The notes under the pieces are model-generated. The model had not been told where the DNA came from. It saw only the letters and a program-made list of their open reading frames with translations, and did not search any database. The translations under genes and the position numbers were made by a program. This document shows positions 34,195-42,567 of a stretch of 64,000 bases of DNA, piece after piece. The first letter of the stretch is position 1, and every line of letters begins with the position of its first letter. This stretch comes from SP5GCR1 sp965199685. Lineage in GTDB: Bacteria > Pseudomonadota > Gammaproteobacteria > Poriferisulfidales > Oxydemutatoraceae. The DNA lies in assembly GCA_965199685.1 (NCBI GenBank), contig OZ241323.1, positions 2,814,238 to 2,878,237 on the forward strand. The letters are read 5' to 3'.

Positions 34195-34437
34195 ATGGAT
34201 GAATTGATTTCTAACGAAGGTAATTTGAATTCTATATCAGAACTTGAAGCGCAAGTTTCAAGATTGCTTGATAGTCACGATAAACTAAAAGAAGAAAACA
34301 AATTGCTTCATCAACAAAACAAAGCTCTAGTTTCTGAGAACTCGGCATTAGCCGAAAAAAGCAGACAAGTAAAAAGCAAGATAGAATCTCTTCTAGATCG
34401 TCTTAAGAATATGGAAGAGGAAGTTCCTTATGAATGA
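34195..34437 (+). CDS. ZapB-like coiled-coil division protein (TIGR02449 type)
   Basis: 80 aa, almost entirely one coiled coil: heptads run from about residue 15 to 75 (LEAQVSRLLDSHDKLKEEN and so on). Small coiled-coil proteins of this kind lie directly before zapA in many gammaproteobacteria and resemble ZapB, which bridges ZapA at the Z ring. The stop overlaps the zapA start by 8 nt. Assignment rests on coiled coil, length and context; sequence alone is weak. Confidence 0.75.
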   Translation: MDELISNEGNLNSISELEAQVSRLLDSHDKLKEENKLLHQQNKALVSENSALAEKSRQVKSKIESLLDRLKNMEEEVPYE

Positions 34438-34780
34438 CGATAAGCGGAAAGTGGAAGTAAGTATTATGGGCAAACTTTATTCCGTCGTGTGTCCAGTGCA
34501 GCAACAAGAAGAGCTAAAGGAAGCAGTCTCATTCCTAAACAATCAAGCAGAAGATCTCAAGCATAGAGCCCAAGGCACGAAATCTTCGGAAGTGGCTTGG
34601 AACCGAGACAATCTGCTGGCGGTAATCGCCCTAAATTTAAGCTATGAGCTAATAAAGCTCAATACCAAGGTTTCTGGCAAAGCAATGGAGGCTGAAAAGC
34701 TGATTGAGCGCATTAAGAACAGTTTTGCGCAATCAGATGTCGACGATGCGATGCATAAGATTTCTGAGATATCCCTGTGA
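34430..34780 (+). CDS. zapA: Cell division protein ZapA
   Basis: 116 aa. The N-terminal domain (VEVSIMGKLYSVVCPVQQQEELKEAVSFLN) and the following coiled coil with the conserved NLLAVIALNLSYEL segment are typical of ZapA. ZapA crosslinks FtsZ filaments at midcell. It overlaps the zapB-like gene upstream. The last five codons overlap the 5' strand of the 6S RNA, so the end of zapA and the start of ssrS share bases. Confidence 0.93.
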   Translation: MNDDKRKVEVSIMGKLYSVVCPVQQQEELKEAVSFLNNQAEDLKHRAQGTKSSEVAWNRDNLLAVIALNLSYELIKLNTKVSGKAMEAEKLIERIKNSFAQSDVDDAMHKISEISL

Positions 34781-34956
34781 TGTGCGTTAATCATTCATAT
34801 AATCCTTTCCCGTATTTAATACTTAAGGTGTGTTGCGATGATGCCGGTGTGCATGCTCAAACTATTGAGAAGCCTAAAGGTATTAGACGCGGCACCATTC
34901 CTATATCTGAGGGTCTAGGATTGCGGGTGAAAACGGCATTGTCGGGGATGTCTCGC
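34764..34956 (+). ncRNA. ssrS: 6S RNA
   Basis: The location directly after zapA is the conserved place for ssrS. The terminal stem is visible: GAGATATCCC (34766-34775) pairs over 10 bp with GGGATGTCTC (34945-34954), with one G-U pair. The conserved block GCATGCTC...GAGAAGCCT, as in E. coli 6S RNA, is at about 34852-34877. The length of about 190 nt fits (184 in E. coli). Known role: it mimics an open promoter and sequesters sigma70 RNA polymerase in stationary phase. Exact ends are estimated from the stem. The usual downstream fthC (ygfA) is missing. Confidence 0.88.
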
Positions 34957-35055
34957 TTACTAAGAGCGGCGACTGCACGTGTTGTGTATTGAAACATATA
35001 TGGCAAGGCGGTTTAGCCGATTCACATTTCTACACAACTTAAAAGGGGGTAGACA

Positions 35056-35460
35056 ATGGCTACCAAACGTAGAACTATAAAAAGGCTAGTGAAGAAAAAG
35101 TCGAGTGCTACTAAAAAGCAGTCGGTGCTAGCTAAACGTAAAGCGGCGAGTGCCGCTCTGAAGAAGAAGGCTGCTTCTAAGAAGAAGTCTACGACTAAGA
35201 AGAAGGCTGCTCCTAAGAAGAAGTCTACGACTAAGAAGAAGGCTGCTCCTAAGAAGAAGTCTACGACTAAGAAGAAGGCTGCTCCTAAGAAGAAGTCTAC
35301 GACCAAGAAGAAGGCTGCTCCTAAGAAGAAGTCTACGGCTAAGAAGAAGGCTGCTCCTAAGAAGAAGTCTACGGCTAAGAAGAAGGCTGCTCCTAAGAAG
35401 AAGTCTACGGCCAAGAAGAAGGTTGCTCCTAAGAAGAAGTCCACGACCAAGAAGAGATAA
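35056..35460 (+). CDS. Lysine/alanine-rich histone H1-like DNA-binding protein
   Basis: 134 aa, extremely basic. After an N-terminal segment (MATKRRTIKRLVKKKSS) come eight tandem 12-residue units of the form KKKAAPKKKST(T/A), encoded by nearly identical 36-bp DNA repeats (about 35160-35450). This is the composition of eukaryotic H1 tails and of bacterial H1-like proteins such as AlgP/AlgR3 and Hc1. It probably binds and condenses DNA without sequence preference. The DNA-level identity of units predicts slippage and length change between strains. It is preceded by AAAAGGGGG and followed by a clear terminator hairpin. Confidence 0.85.
   Translation: MATKRRTIKRLVKKKSSATKKQSVLAKRKAASAALKKKAASKKKSTTKKKAAPKKKSTTKKKAAPKKKSTTKKKAAPKKKSTTKKKAAPKKKSTAKKKAAPKKKSTAKKKAAPKKKSTAKKKVAPKKKSTTKKR
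35160..35450 (+). repeat. Tandem 36-bp repeats within the histone-like gene
   Basis: About eight copies of a 36-bp unit (core AAGAAGGCTGCTCCTAAGAA). Differences are a TCT for CCT in the first unit, ACT/ACC against GCT/GCC at the end of each unit, and a GTT for GCT in the last. Confidence 0.9.
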
Positions 35461-35472
35461 TATCTCTTTTGT

Positions 35473-35502
35473 AACAAGCCCTGACTTATATCAGGGCTTG
35501 TT
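35473..35502 (+). terminator. Terminator hairpin after histone-like gene
   Basis: AACAAGCCCTGA (35473-35484) and TCAGGGCTTGTT (35491-35502) form a perfect 12-bp stem around CTTATA, 12 nt past the stop codon, followed by an AT-rich run. Confidence 0.85.
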
Positions 35503-35777
35503 ATATATCCTTTGGAGGGGTGCTAGGCGAAGCCTGAGTACTTGCGCAAATCTAACCACTATGCGCCATTGAATTTATGATAACCACCGTAGGGGAGGGC
35601 TAACATGGGGCTGTTGAAAAAGTATCTGCATTAGTACATTCCCCTCCTTTGGAGGGGTGGCAGCCGAATGCATTTTGTAATGCATGCGTTTAACAATCAT
35701 GCTGAGGTTCTGCATAATGTCACGCCGATTGACCTACTGGCTCAATCGGCGGCTTTATTTTGCCCCTACAATTCTAT
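35503..35777. repeat. Repeat-rich gap
   Basis: It holds a MITE left end (GGGGCTGTTGAAAAAGTA, about 35607-35624), the 96-bp duplicate of 18846-18941 at 35637-35732, and an inverted family A hairpin at 35723-35751. No gene. The MITE appears to have lost its right end. Confidence 0.8.
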
Positions 35778-36797
35778 CTAAAACGTTGCCTGCCAGCCCA
35801 AGGTATAAGCATAGTCAACCTCAAGCTGAGGTCCGTCTAAATGCTGGTAAAAAGGTAGCACAAATTCTGCTGCCAGGCGATGACCTTTGAACATCCCATC
35901 TGGTTTTATAAAGTTAATTCCGATACCAAGTTCGGCACGCTCGCCACCGCGTAAATCCGCACGCGCAGTCGGAACCATTGCCGGATTCAATCTTCTATCT
36001 CGCCCTGATATATCGTTCCAAGACTTGCCGTTTATCCGCACCGAAGCACTCAAATAATCGGAATGTCGATATGCTGCCCAGGTGCTCGCCATGTATTCAT
36101 CACCCAAACGATAGCCTTCATTATTCTTGCCTAGTCGCTGTGTGGTTTTTAATTGCAACCCCCACGACCATTGTGGATGATGGTTAGTATAAGTTATGCC
36201 TAACATCGGATCGTATGTGCCAGAACCAAGTTGCATCGGATAAGGCAAGCGTATGTTTCCAATTGGTGTATCATCCTTTTTGTTGGTATCGCCGGTGGGC
36301 AGACTCAAGCCCAAACCTATACCCAAATCATGCGAAGATTCCTCACTGGATTTTTTATGATAGAGTTTGTGCAATGCCATTAATTTGATATCGCCTAAAC
36401 CTCTAGCACGAGTTGTGAACCTTCTACCCATACGATTTACCAAATCCATGGATTTATCCACATAAGGCACCATTGCCATCAGGGTTAGGTTATTGCCGAG
36501 ACCGTACATAGCACCGAACATGTGCATTTCCATAGTCATTTCCAGCGGCGACACCGGGAATGACCTTAATACTTGGGCAGTGCTTATATTGCTTGAACCC
36601 GAACGATTGCCATCCATTTCCATACGTCCATAACGATAAGACAACATCAACTCTCCCTTTTTATGTCCATGATCTCCCATGACCCCAATGGGTGCATGAC
36701 CATCAGGACGCATCATCGGGTTATTCATCGGGGTGTTTGCATAAACTATCTGTCCTGTGCATATAGCAAGCAGGAATGCAGTAAAAAATATCTTCAT
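35778..36797 (-). CDS. Outer-membrane beta-barrel, MetA-pathway (phenol degradation)-like
   Basis: 339 aa with a signal peptide (about 1-20). The mature part has alternating beta strands and ends in an aromatic residue (LGWQATF), as outer-membrane barrels do. The phrases ELMLSYRYGRMEMDG and GLGDIKLMALHKLY, then LGLSLPTGD, fit the Phenol_MetA_deg/transporter-type barrel family, often annotated only as transporter. The N-terminus is rich in Met and His (PMMRPDGHAPIGVMGDHGHKKG), which could bind metal. It is divergent from the tungstate transporter. Function not established. Confidence 0.75.
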   Translation of the reverse strand: MKIFFTAFLLAICTGQIVYANTPMNNPMMRPDGHAPIGVMGDHGHKKGELMLSYRYGRMEMDGNRSGSSNISTAQVLRSFPVSPLEMTMEMHMFGAMYGLGNNLTLMAMVPYVDKSMDLVNRMGRRFTTRARGLGDIKLMALHKLYHKKSSEESSHDLGIGLGLSLPTGDTNKKDDTPIGNIRLPYPMQLGSGTYDPMLGITYTNHHPQWSWGLQLKTTQRLGKNNEGYRLGDEYMASTWAAYRHSDYLSASVRINGKSWNDISGRDRRLNPAMVPTARADLRGGERAELGIGINFIKPDGMFKGHRLAAEFVLPFYQHLDGPQLEVDYAYTLGWQATF

Positions 36798-36863
36798 TAA
36801 ATAATCTCCTTTTTTGTTTTGCGGGGGGAACGCTCTATAGATAGTCTGCTATTATACACAACA

Positions 36864-37562
36864 ATGGAATTTAGTAGTGCTTTGTATGAGTCCTTATTGC
36901 GTTTGGTGAGCCTGGATCCCGACCTGCTAGAAATTATTTTGTTATCGTTGCGCGTCAGCCTAACTTCGGTGTTTATTGCCGCCTTAATCGGTTGCCCATT
37001 GGGTGCGTTGCTTGCCGTTGCTCGTTTCCCGACGCAACACTTCTGGGTTAATTTGATAAACGCGTTTATGGGTCTTCCGCCGGTTGTTGTCGGCTTGGTT
37101 GTCTATTTACTATTGTCTCGTTCTGGCGCATTGGGAATGTTGGAGCTGATATATACGCCGGCGGCGATGATAATTGCCCAGACACTTTTGATATTGCCTA
37201 TTATTACTGCATTGGTGCGCCAAACCATAGATGATTTGTGGAGGCTCTATAGGGATCAATTACTATCGTTGGGCAGCACCACAATGGCTTCTATTCGTAC
37301 CTTATTATGGGAGGCGCGTTTTAGCTTAATAACCGCGGTGTTGGCAGGTTTCGGGCGTGGTATAGCCGAAGTCGGCGCAGTACTCATAGTTGGCGGCAAC
37401 ATCAACCACTCTACCCGAGTCATGACGACCACAATCGCACTGGAGACCAGCAAGGGCAATTTATCGTTGGCATTGGCGTTGGGGATAATTTTGATAGCCT
37501 TATCGCTGTTGATTACTTCGATTGCACAGATCGTTAAGCGTTTTGAACCAATGTATCGTTAA
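36864..37562 (+). CDS. tupB: Tungstate ABC transporter permease
   Basis: 232 aa from the ATG at 36864; a TTG at 36819 would add 15 residues of unlikely sequence. About five to six transmembrane helices are present. The cytoplasmic EAA-type loop is ARFSLITAVLAGFGRGIAEVGAVLIVGGNI, the stretch typical of TupB/ModB-like permeases. It forms the membrane channel with TupC and TupA, which follow. Gap to tupC is 15 nt. Confidence 0.88.
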   Translation: MEFSSALYESLLRLVSLDPDLLEIILLSLRVSLTSVFIAALIGCPLGALLAVARFPTQHFWVNLINAFMGLPPVVVGLVVYLLLSRSGALGMLELIYTPAAMIIAQTLLILPIITALVRQTIDDLWRLYRDQLLSLGSTTMASIRTLLWEARFSLITAVLAGFGRGIAEVGAVLIVGGNINHSTRVMTTTIALETSKGNLSLALALGIILIALSLLITSIAQIVKRFEPMYR

Positions 37563-37577
37563 TAATCAATAAGGACG

Positions 37578-38279
37578 ATGGAACTTCAACTGCGCCATAT
37601 CAGTTACAATATCGGCAATCGCCGCTTAATCAGTGATGTTGATCTGCATAGTGCCACGCAACATTGCACTGCTTTATTGGGTGAGAATGGTTCGGGCAAG
37701 ACCTTGCTACTTTATTTATGCCACGGCTTGCTTGAGCCTAGTGGTGGAGAGGTTTTATGGGATATGCGTCCGCCAAATGCTTGGCGAGGTGCAATTACGA
37801 TGGTGTTCCAAAAACCAGTTTTGCTGCGGCGCAGTGCTTATAACAATGTAGACCATGCTTTGTATTTACAAGGGTTAGCCAAAGCGACGCGCACCACACG
37901 CGTACTGGAAGCTCTAGAGCAGGTCGGCATGACCGAATACAAGGAATGTCAGGCGCATGTGTTATCGGGTGGACAGCAACGACGTCTTGCTATCGCCCGC
38001 GCTTGGGCATTGCGCCCATCAGTGATCCTGATGGACGAGCCGACTACTGACCTTGATATACATTCGGCAACGGCAGTGGAAGGTATCATCAAAAGTATGC
38101 AGCGTAGCGGCATAAAGATAATGATTGCAACGCATAATTTGGCACAAGTAAAACGATTGTGCGACGAGGTCGTATTTATGGATCAAGGGAAACTGTTGTG
38201 TCACTCGGCTAAAGATGATTTTTTTGCAAAAGCAACCGAGCAGAAGATATGTACGTTCATCAAATCACAAGAATTTTAG
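37578..38279 (+). CDS. tupC: Tungstate ABC transporter ATP-binding protein
   Basis: 233 aa. Walker A GENGSGKT (about 35-42), the Q-loop at VFQKPVLLRR, the signature LSGGQQRR, Walker B VILMDEPTTDLD and the switch His in IATHNLAQ are all present. It couples ATP hydrolysis to tungstate import. Its end overlaps tupA by 31 nt. The order tupB-tupC-tupA differs from the common tupA-tupB-tupC. Confidence 0.9.
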   Translation: MELQLRHISYNIGNRRLISDVDLHSATQHCTALLGENGSGKTLLLYLCHGLLEPSGGEVLWDMRPPNAWRGAITMVFQKPVLLRRSAYNNVDHALYLQGLAKATRTTRVLEALEQVGMTEYKECQAHVLSGGQQRRLAIARAWALRPSVILMDEPTTDLDIHSATAVEGIIKSMQRSGIKIMIATHNLAQVKRLCDEVVFMDQGKLLCHSAKDDFFAKATEQKICTFIKSQEF

Positions 38280-39064
38280 TCGTTGTTTTAGTACTGAGTG
38301 TTTTCGCACCAGCCGAAGCGCGTCGCGTCATTTTGGCTTCTACAACATCCACCGACAATTCTGGCTTGTATGAGTATTTGCTTCCTGAGTTCACTGCCGA
38401 GACTGGTGTCAAAGTGGATGTGGTTGCGGTCGGCACTGGTCGCGCAATCAAAATTGCCGAGCAAGGCGATGCCGATTTGCTCATCGTACACGACGAACAA
38501 TCGGAGTTAGCTTTCGTAGACTCTGGCTACGGCATAGATCGGCACACCTTTATGTATAACGACTACATACTCGTAGGTCCCAAGCCAGACACCATAGGAA
38601 TAAGGCGTAGTGAGACGACTCGCATTGCACAGGCGATGCAAATGATCGCTGGCAACGCTGCACCTTTTATCTCGCGAGGCGACGACAGCGGCACTCATAA
38701 AAAAGAACTGTCTCTGTGGGCTTTATCGGGTGTCGACCTGAGCGCACCCGGCCGATGGTATCGAGAAGTTGGTGCCGGTATGGGCGCAACATTGAACATC
38801 GCGAACGAGTTATCGGCTTACACTTTGGCAGATCGCTCTACATGGATCAGCTTCAACAATCGCGACAATCTAGTCATCGTTAAGGAAAATGATCCGTTGT
38901 TGTATAACTTTTATAGCATCATATTGGTTAGTCCCGAACGGTGGCCGGAAATCAACTCCCAAGACGCGCGCCGTTTTTACAAATGGTTGCTTTCACCGCG
39001 AGGTTTGGCATTGATAGCATCCTTTCGTGTTAAAGGAAAACAGCTTTTTTATCCGATAAAATAG
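38249..39064 (+). CDS. tupA: Tungstate-binding periplasmic protein
   Basis: 271 aa with a signal peptide (about 1-24, ending PAEARR). The TupA motif TTSTDNSGL follows right after, then VDVVAVGTGRAIKIAEQGDADLLIVHD and SRGDDSGTHKKE, which bind the oxyanion. The TTTS-type motif distinguishes TupA (tungstate) from ModA (molybdate). It delivers tungstate to TupBC, which implies tungsten or molybdenum enzymes elsewhere in the genome. Start overlaps tupC. Confidence 0.9.
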   Translation: MYVHQITRILVVVLVLSVFAPAEARRVILASTTSTDNSGLYEYLLPEFTAETGVKVDVVAVGTGRAIKIAEQGDADLLIVHDEQSELAFVDSGYGIDRHTFMYNDYILVGPKPDTIGIRRSETTRIAQAMQMIAGNAAPFISRGDDSGTHKKELSLWALSGVDLSAPGRWYREVGAGMGATLNIANELSAYTLADRSTWISFNNRDNLVIVKENDPLLYNFYSIILVSPERWPEINSQDARRFYKWLLSPRGLALIASFRVKGKQLFYPIK

Positions 39065-39221
39065 TCCGTTCATCGGAATTTTTGACAGCAGAGATGAAAC
39101 GAATATATAGTTAGCCTAAGCAAACCGCTTTAATAAATTATATAATTTATTGTTTAGGGTTTAGATATGATAAACTTTACTATTTTAGAACCCACCGAAG
39201 ATTGTATATGAGAGCTGAGTA

Positions 39222-41150
39222 ATGAGTGACTTTTTGAAAAACCTAGTTTTGTGGATTATCATCTCTGCCGTCATGATGGCAGTATTTAATACCTTTGTTG
39301 CTAAAAGAGATCCGATATCGGATATCTCTTACTCAAGGTTTATTGCAGATGTAGAAAACCAGCAAGTGCGTAGTGCAGAGATTGACCCCGACAACCGAAC
39401 GATTACCGGATATTATGTAGACAACCGACGTTTTGTCACATATATGCCGCAAGACCCTGAACTCGTAACCCAATTATTGGAGAACAATGTAGAGGTTATG
39501 ACCAAACCTATAGAGAAGCCGTCTTTATTGGTTGAGATTTTGATCAGCTGGTTCCCGATGTTGCTCCTCATTGGGGTGTGGATTTTCTTTATGCGTCAAA
39601 TGCAGGGCAGTATCGGACGCGGTGGTGCAATGTCTTTTGGAAAAAGCCGTGCGCGTTTGATGGAGGAGGATCAGATCAAGGTCACATTTAAGGATGTCGC
39701 CGGTGTGGAGGAAGCCAAAGAAGAGGTTCTGGAATTAGTGGATTTCTTGAAAGACCCCGATAAGTTCCAGAAACTAGGCGGTCGTATTCCTAGAGGTGTG
39801 ATGATGGTGGGGTCGCCTGGCACCGGCAAAACGCTGTTAGCAAGGGCTATCGCAGGAGAAGCTAAGGTTCCGTATTTTTCCATCTCAGGTTCGGATTTTG
39901 TAGAGATGTTTGTAGGTGTGGGTGCCTCTAGAGTTAGAGATATGTTTGCGCAGGCGAAAAAACAAGCACCGTGCATTATATTCATAGACGAGATCGATGC
40001 GGTTGGTCGTCATCGCGGAACAGGTTTGGGCGGTGGACACGACGAGCGTGAACAAACCCTCAATCAGTTGCTGGTTGAGATGGATGGCTTTGAAGGTAAC
40101 GAAGGCATTATCGTTATCGCTGCCACAAACCGTCCCGATGTATTGGATCCGGCTTTGCTGAGGCCGGGACGTTTTGATAGACAAGTCGTAGTGCCGTTGC
40201 CCGATGTGCGCGGTCGTGAGCAGATTCTAAAAGTACACATGCGCAAAGTGCCGGTGGCAGATGATGTAAAGTCAGATTACTTGGCACGTGGCACGCCAGG
40301 CTTTTCGGGTGCCGATCTTGCCAACCTAGTCAACGAAGCCTCTCTATTTGCTGCTCGTTATGATAAGGAATATGTTGAGATGGAAGATTTTGAGCGCGCC
40401 AAAGATAAAATCATGATGGGGGCAGAGCGTAAGTCTATGGTGATGAGCGAGGAAGAAAAGAAATTAACCGCCTACCATGAGTCGGGGCATGCCATCGTAG
40501 GCCGCTTGGTTCCGTCGCACGACCCAGTATATAAGGTGACGATTATTCCTAGAGGTAGAGCCTTAGGTGTGACGATGTTTCTACCCAAAGAAGATCGCTA
40601 CAGCCACACCCGTCAGCGTCTCAATAGCCAAATATCCAGCTTATTCGGCGGCCGGGTTGCCGAAGAATTGATTTTCGGTACTGAATCGGTGACTACTGGT
40701 GCTTCCAACGATATAGAACGGGCAACTGATATTGCGCGCAATATGGTTACCAGATGGGGCTTATCCGATCGCATGGGACCCTTAAACTATGGTGAGGAAG
40801 AAGGGCATCCGTTTTTAGGAAACAGAATGGCGCAGCAACCAAAAATGTTCTCAGATCAAACCGCAAAAAATATAGACGAGGAGGTTTCGCGTATCATCTC
40901 TGAGAACTACGAGCGCACCAGAACCATTCTTGAAGAGAATATGGACAAGTTGCACTTGATGGCAGAAGCACTGATGAAGTACGAGACCATAGACAGCAAT
41001 CAAATTGACGATATCATGGAGGGCAAGGTGCCGCGTCCACCGGCAGGATGGTCGGACGACGGTGATATAGACAGAACGCCCCGTAGAAAAGCACGACCAA
41101 AAAATCAGCGAAGCGAGGGTAAAATAGGAGGGCCAGCAAGTTCTCATTAA
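39222..41150 (+). CDS. ftsH: ATP-dependent zinc metalloprotease FtsH
   Basis: 642 aa, normal length. Two transmembrane helices (about 5-24 and 104-122) flank a periplasmic domain. The AAA module has Walker A GSPGTGKT, Walker B IIFIDEIDAVG and the SRH region. The protease site is HESGH at about residue 420, with the downstream Asp ligand in TGASNDIERATDIA. It degrades membrane proteins and regulators, including LpxC in E. coli. Upstream are tup genes instead of the usual rlmE; downstream folP is missing before glmM. Confidence 0.97.
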   Translation: MSDFLKNLVLWIIISAVMMAVFNTFVAKRDPISDISYSRFIADVENQQVRSAEIDPDNRTITGYYVDNRRFVTYMPQDPELVTQLLENNVEVMTKPIEKPSLLVEILISWFPMLLLIGVWIFFMRQMQGSIGRGGAMSFGKSRARLMEEDQIKVTFKDVAGVEEAKEEVLELVDFLKDPDKFQKLGGRIPRGVMMVGSPGTGKTLLARAIAGEAKVPYFSISGSDFVEMFVGVGASRVRDMFAQAKKQAPCIIFIDEIDAVGRHRGTGLGGGHDEREQTLNQLLVEMDGFEGNEGIIVIAATNRPDVLDPALLRPGRFDRQVVVPLPDVRGREQILKVHMRKVPVADDVKSDYLARGTPGFSGADLANLVNEASLFAARYDKEYVEMEDFERAKDKIMMGAERKSMVMSEEEKKLTAYHESGHAIVGRLVPSHDPVYKVTIIPRGRALGVTMFLPKEDRYSHTRQRLNSQISSLFGGRVAEELIFGTESVTTGASNDIERATDIARNMVTRWGLSDRMGPLNYGEEEGHPFLGNRMAQQPKMFSDQTAKNIDEEVSRIISENYERTRTILEENMDKLHLMAEALMKYETIDSNQIDDIMEGKVPRPPAGWSDDGDIDRTPRRKARPKNQRSEGKIGGPASSH

Positions 41151-41205
41151 GAACGGCTTTTTTACACCTAAGGTTTATATGTTTATACGTTGATGGGCGA
41201 GGTGC

Positions 41206-42567
41206 ATGGCTTCGGCAACTAGGTTTTTTGGTACCGACGGCATTCGCGGGCGCGTAGGTCAGCCACCAATGGATCCCAACACCGTACTTAAATTAGGTTG
41301 GGCAATCGGCAAGACTTTAGGTGCCGAGCATAACGCAAAAATATTGGTGGGTAAGGACACCCGCATTTCCGGTTATATGTTTGAATCTGCGTTAGAAGCA
41401 GGCTTGTCGTCTGCCGGTGCCGATATCGGCTTGCTAGGTCCGTTCCCGACACCCGGCATCGCATACTTAACTCAAGCACTAAAAGCCTGCGCAAGCATTG
41501 TCATCAGTGCATCACATAACCCATATCACGATAATGGTATAAAAATATTTTCCAATCGGGCGACCAAACTTTCCGATGCTCAGGAGCGTGAAATAGAGCA
41601 ATGTTTGAAGCAGCCACTCAAAGATATAGATATATCAAGTTTAGGAAAAGCCTTTCGTGTTTCGGACGCGGAAGATCTCTATGTAGATTTTTGTAAGCGT
41701 GCGTTGTCATCTAAAGTGAACTTGAATGGCATCAAAATAGTTCTTGACTGTGCCCACGGTGCAAGCTATCACATTGCCCCTAGAATTTATTCCGAGTTGG
41801 GTGCCGATGTGGAAGTGATAGGTGCAAAACCTAACGGCTTTAATATCAACGACGGTGTGGGAACTATGCACCCACAAATGTTGCAACATCAAGTTGTAGA
41901 AAATGAAGCTGATTTGGGTATCGCGTTTGACGGCGACGGTGACCGTTTGTTGATGGTAGATGCTTCGGGTAATCTTATAGATGGCGATCAACTACTGTTT
42001 GTACTCGCCAAGCACACATACCGAAAGAATCATCCAAACGGCGGGGTGGTGGGTACTAAAATGAGCAATTTGGGGCTGGAACTTGCGTTAGCCGAATGTC
42101 ACATTCCATTCGCTCGCGCCGAGGTGGGCGACCGACATGTGCTGCAAATGCTAAAGCAAAAACAGTGGTCTTTGGGTGGAGAGACCTCGGGTCATATCTT
42201 ATGTTTGGATAAGATGACTACCGGTGATGCGATTATCGCCTCACTACTTGTACTGCAAGCATTGATATTGGACGATTGTACTCTTGCCGATGCAACTGCA
42301 CCTATGGAAAAATATCCGCAAGCACTGATTAATATATCAATTGATAAACCCCACAACGGTGATACGCCGAAAATCGCTCCGCAGATTGAGCGTGTTATTG
42401 ATCAGGCGTGCAAAGCTTTGGATAAAGAAGGACGGGTACTGATTAGACCATCAGGCACCGAACCAGTGCTACGTATTATGGTTGAATCGCATACCGAAGA
42501 TACGAGCCGATTATGGGCTAATCGTATTGCCGACGCTGCGCGCCAGCATTTGCCAAGCAGCCCCTAA
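41206..42567 (+). CDS. glmM: Phosphoglucosamine mutase
   Basis: 453 aa. The start is preceded by GGCGAGGT. It opens with FFGTDGIRGRVG; the phosphorylated Ser103 lies in SASHNP, the Mg-binding loop is DGDGDR near 245, and RPSGTEPVLRIMVE closes the protein. It converts glucosamine-6-phosphate to glucosamine-1-phosphate for peptidoglycan and LPS. Its stop overlaps the tpiA start (TAATG). Confidence 0.96.
   Translation: MASATRFFGTDGIRGRVGQPPMDPNTVLKLGWAIGKTLGAEHNAKILVGKDTRISGYMFESALEAGLSSAGADIGLLGPFPTPGIAYLTQALKACASIVISASHNPYHDNGIKIFSNRATKLSDAQEREIEQCLKQPLKDIDISSLGKAFRVSDAEDLYVDFCKRALSSKVNLNGIKIVLDCAHGASYHIAPRIYSELGADVEVIGAKPNGFNINDGVGTMHPQMLQHQVVENEADLGIAFDGDGDRLLMVDASGNLIDGDQLLFVLAKHTYRKNHPNGGVVGTKMSNLGLELALAECHIPFARAEVGDRHVLQMLKQKQWSLGGETSGHILCLDKMTTGDAIIASLLVLQALILDDCTLADATAPMEKYPQALINISIDKPHNGDTPKIAPQIERVIDQACKALDKEGRVLIRPSGTEPVLRIMVESHTEDTSRLWANRIADAARQHLPSSP

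Noticed and set aside
34777..34992. 71-aa plus-strand ORF after zapA
   Set aside because: It covers the 6S RNA, whose terminal stem and conserved block explain the sequence.
35022..35477. 151-aa minus-strand ORF rich in Phe/Leu/Val
   Set aside because: Antisense of the lysine-rich repeats of the histone-like gene.
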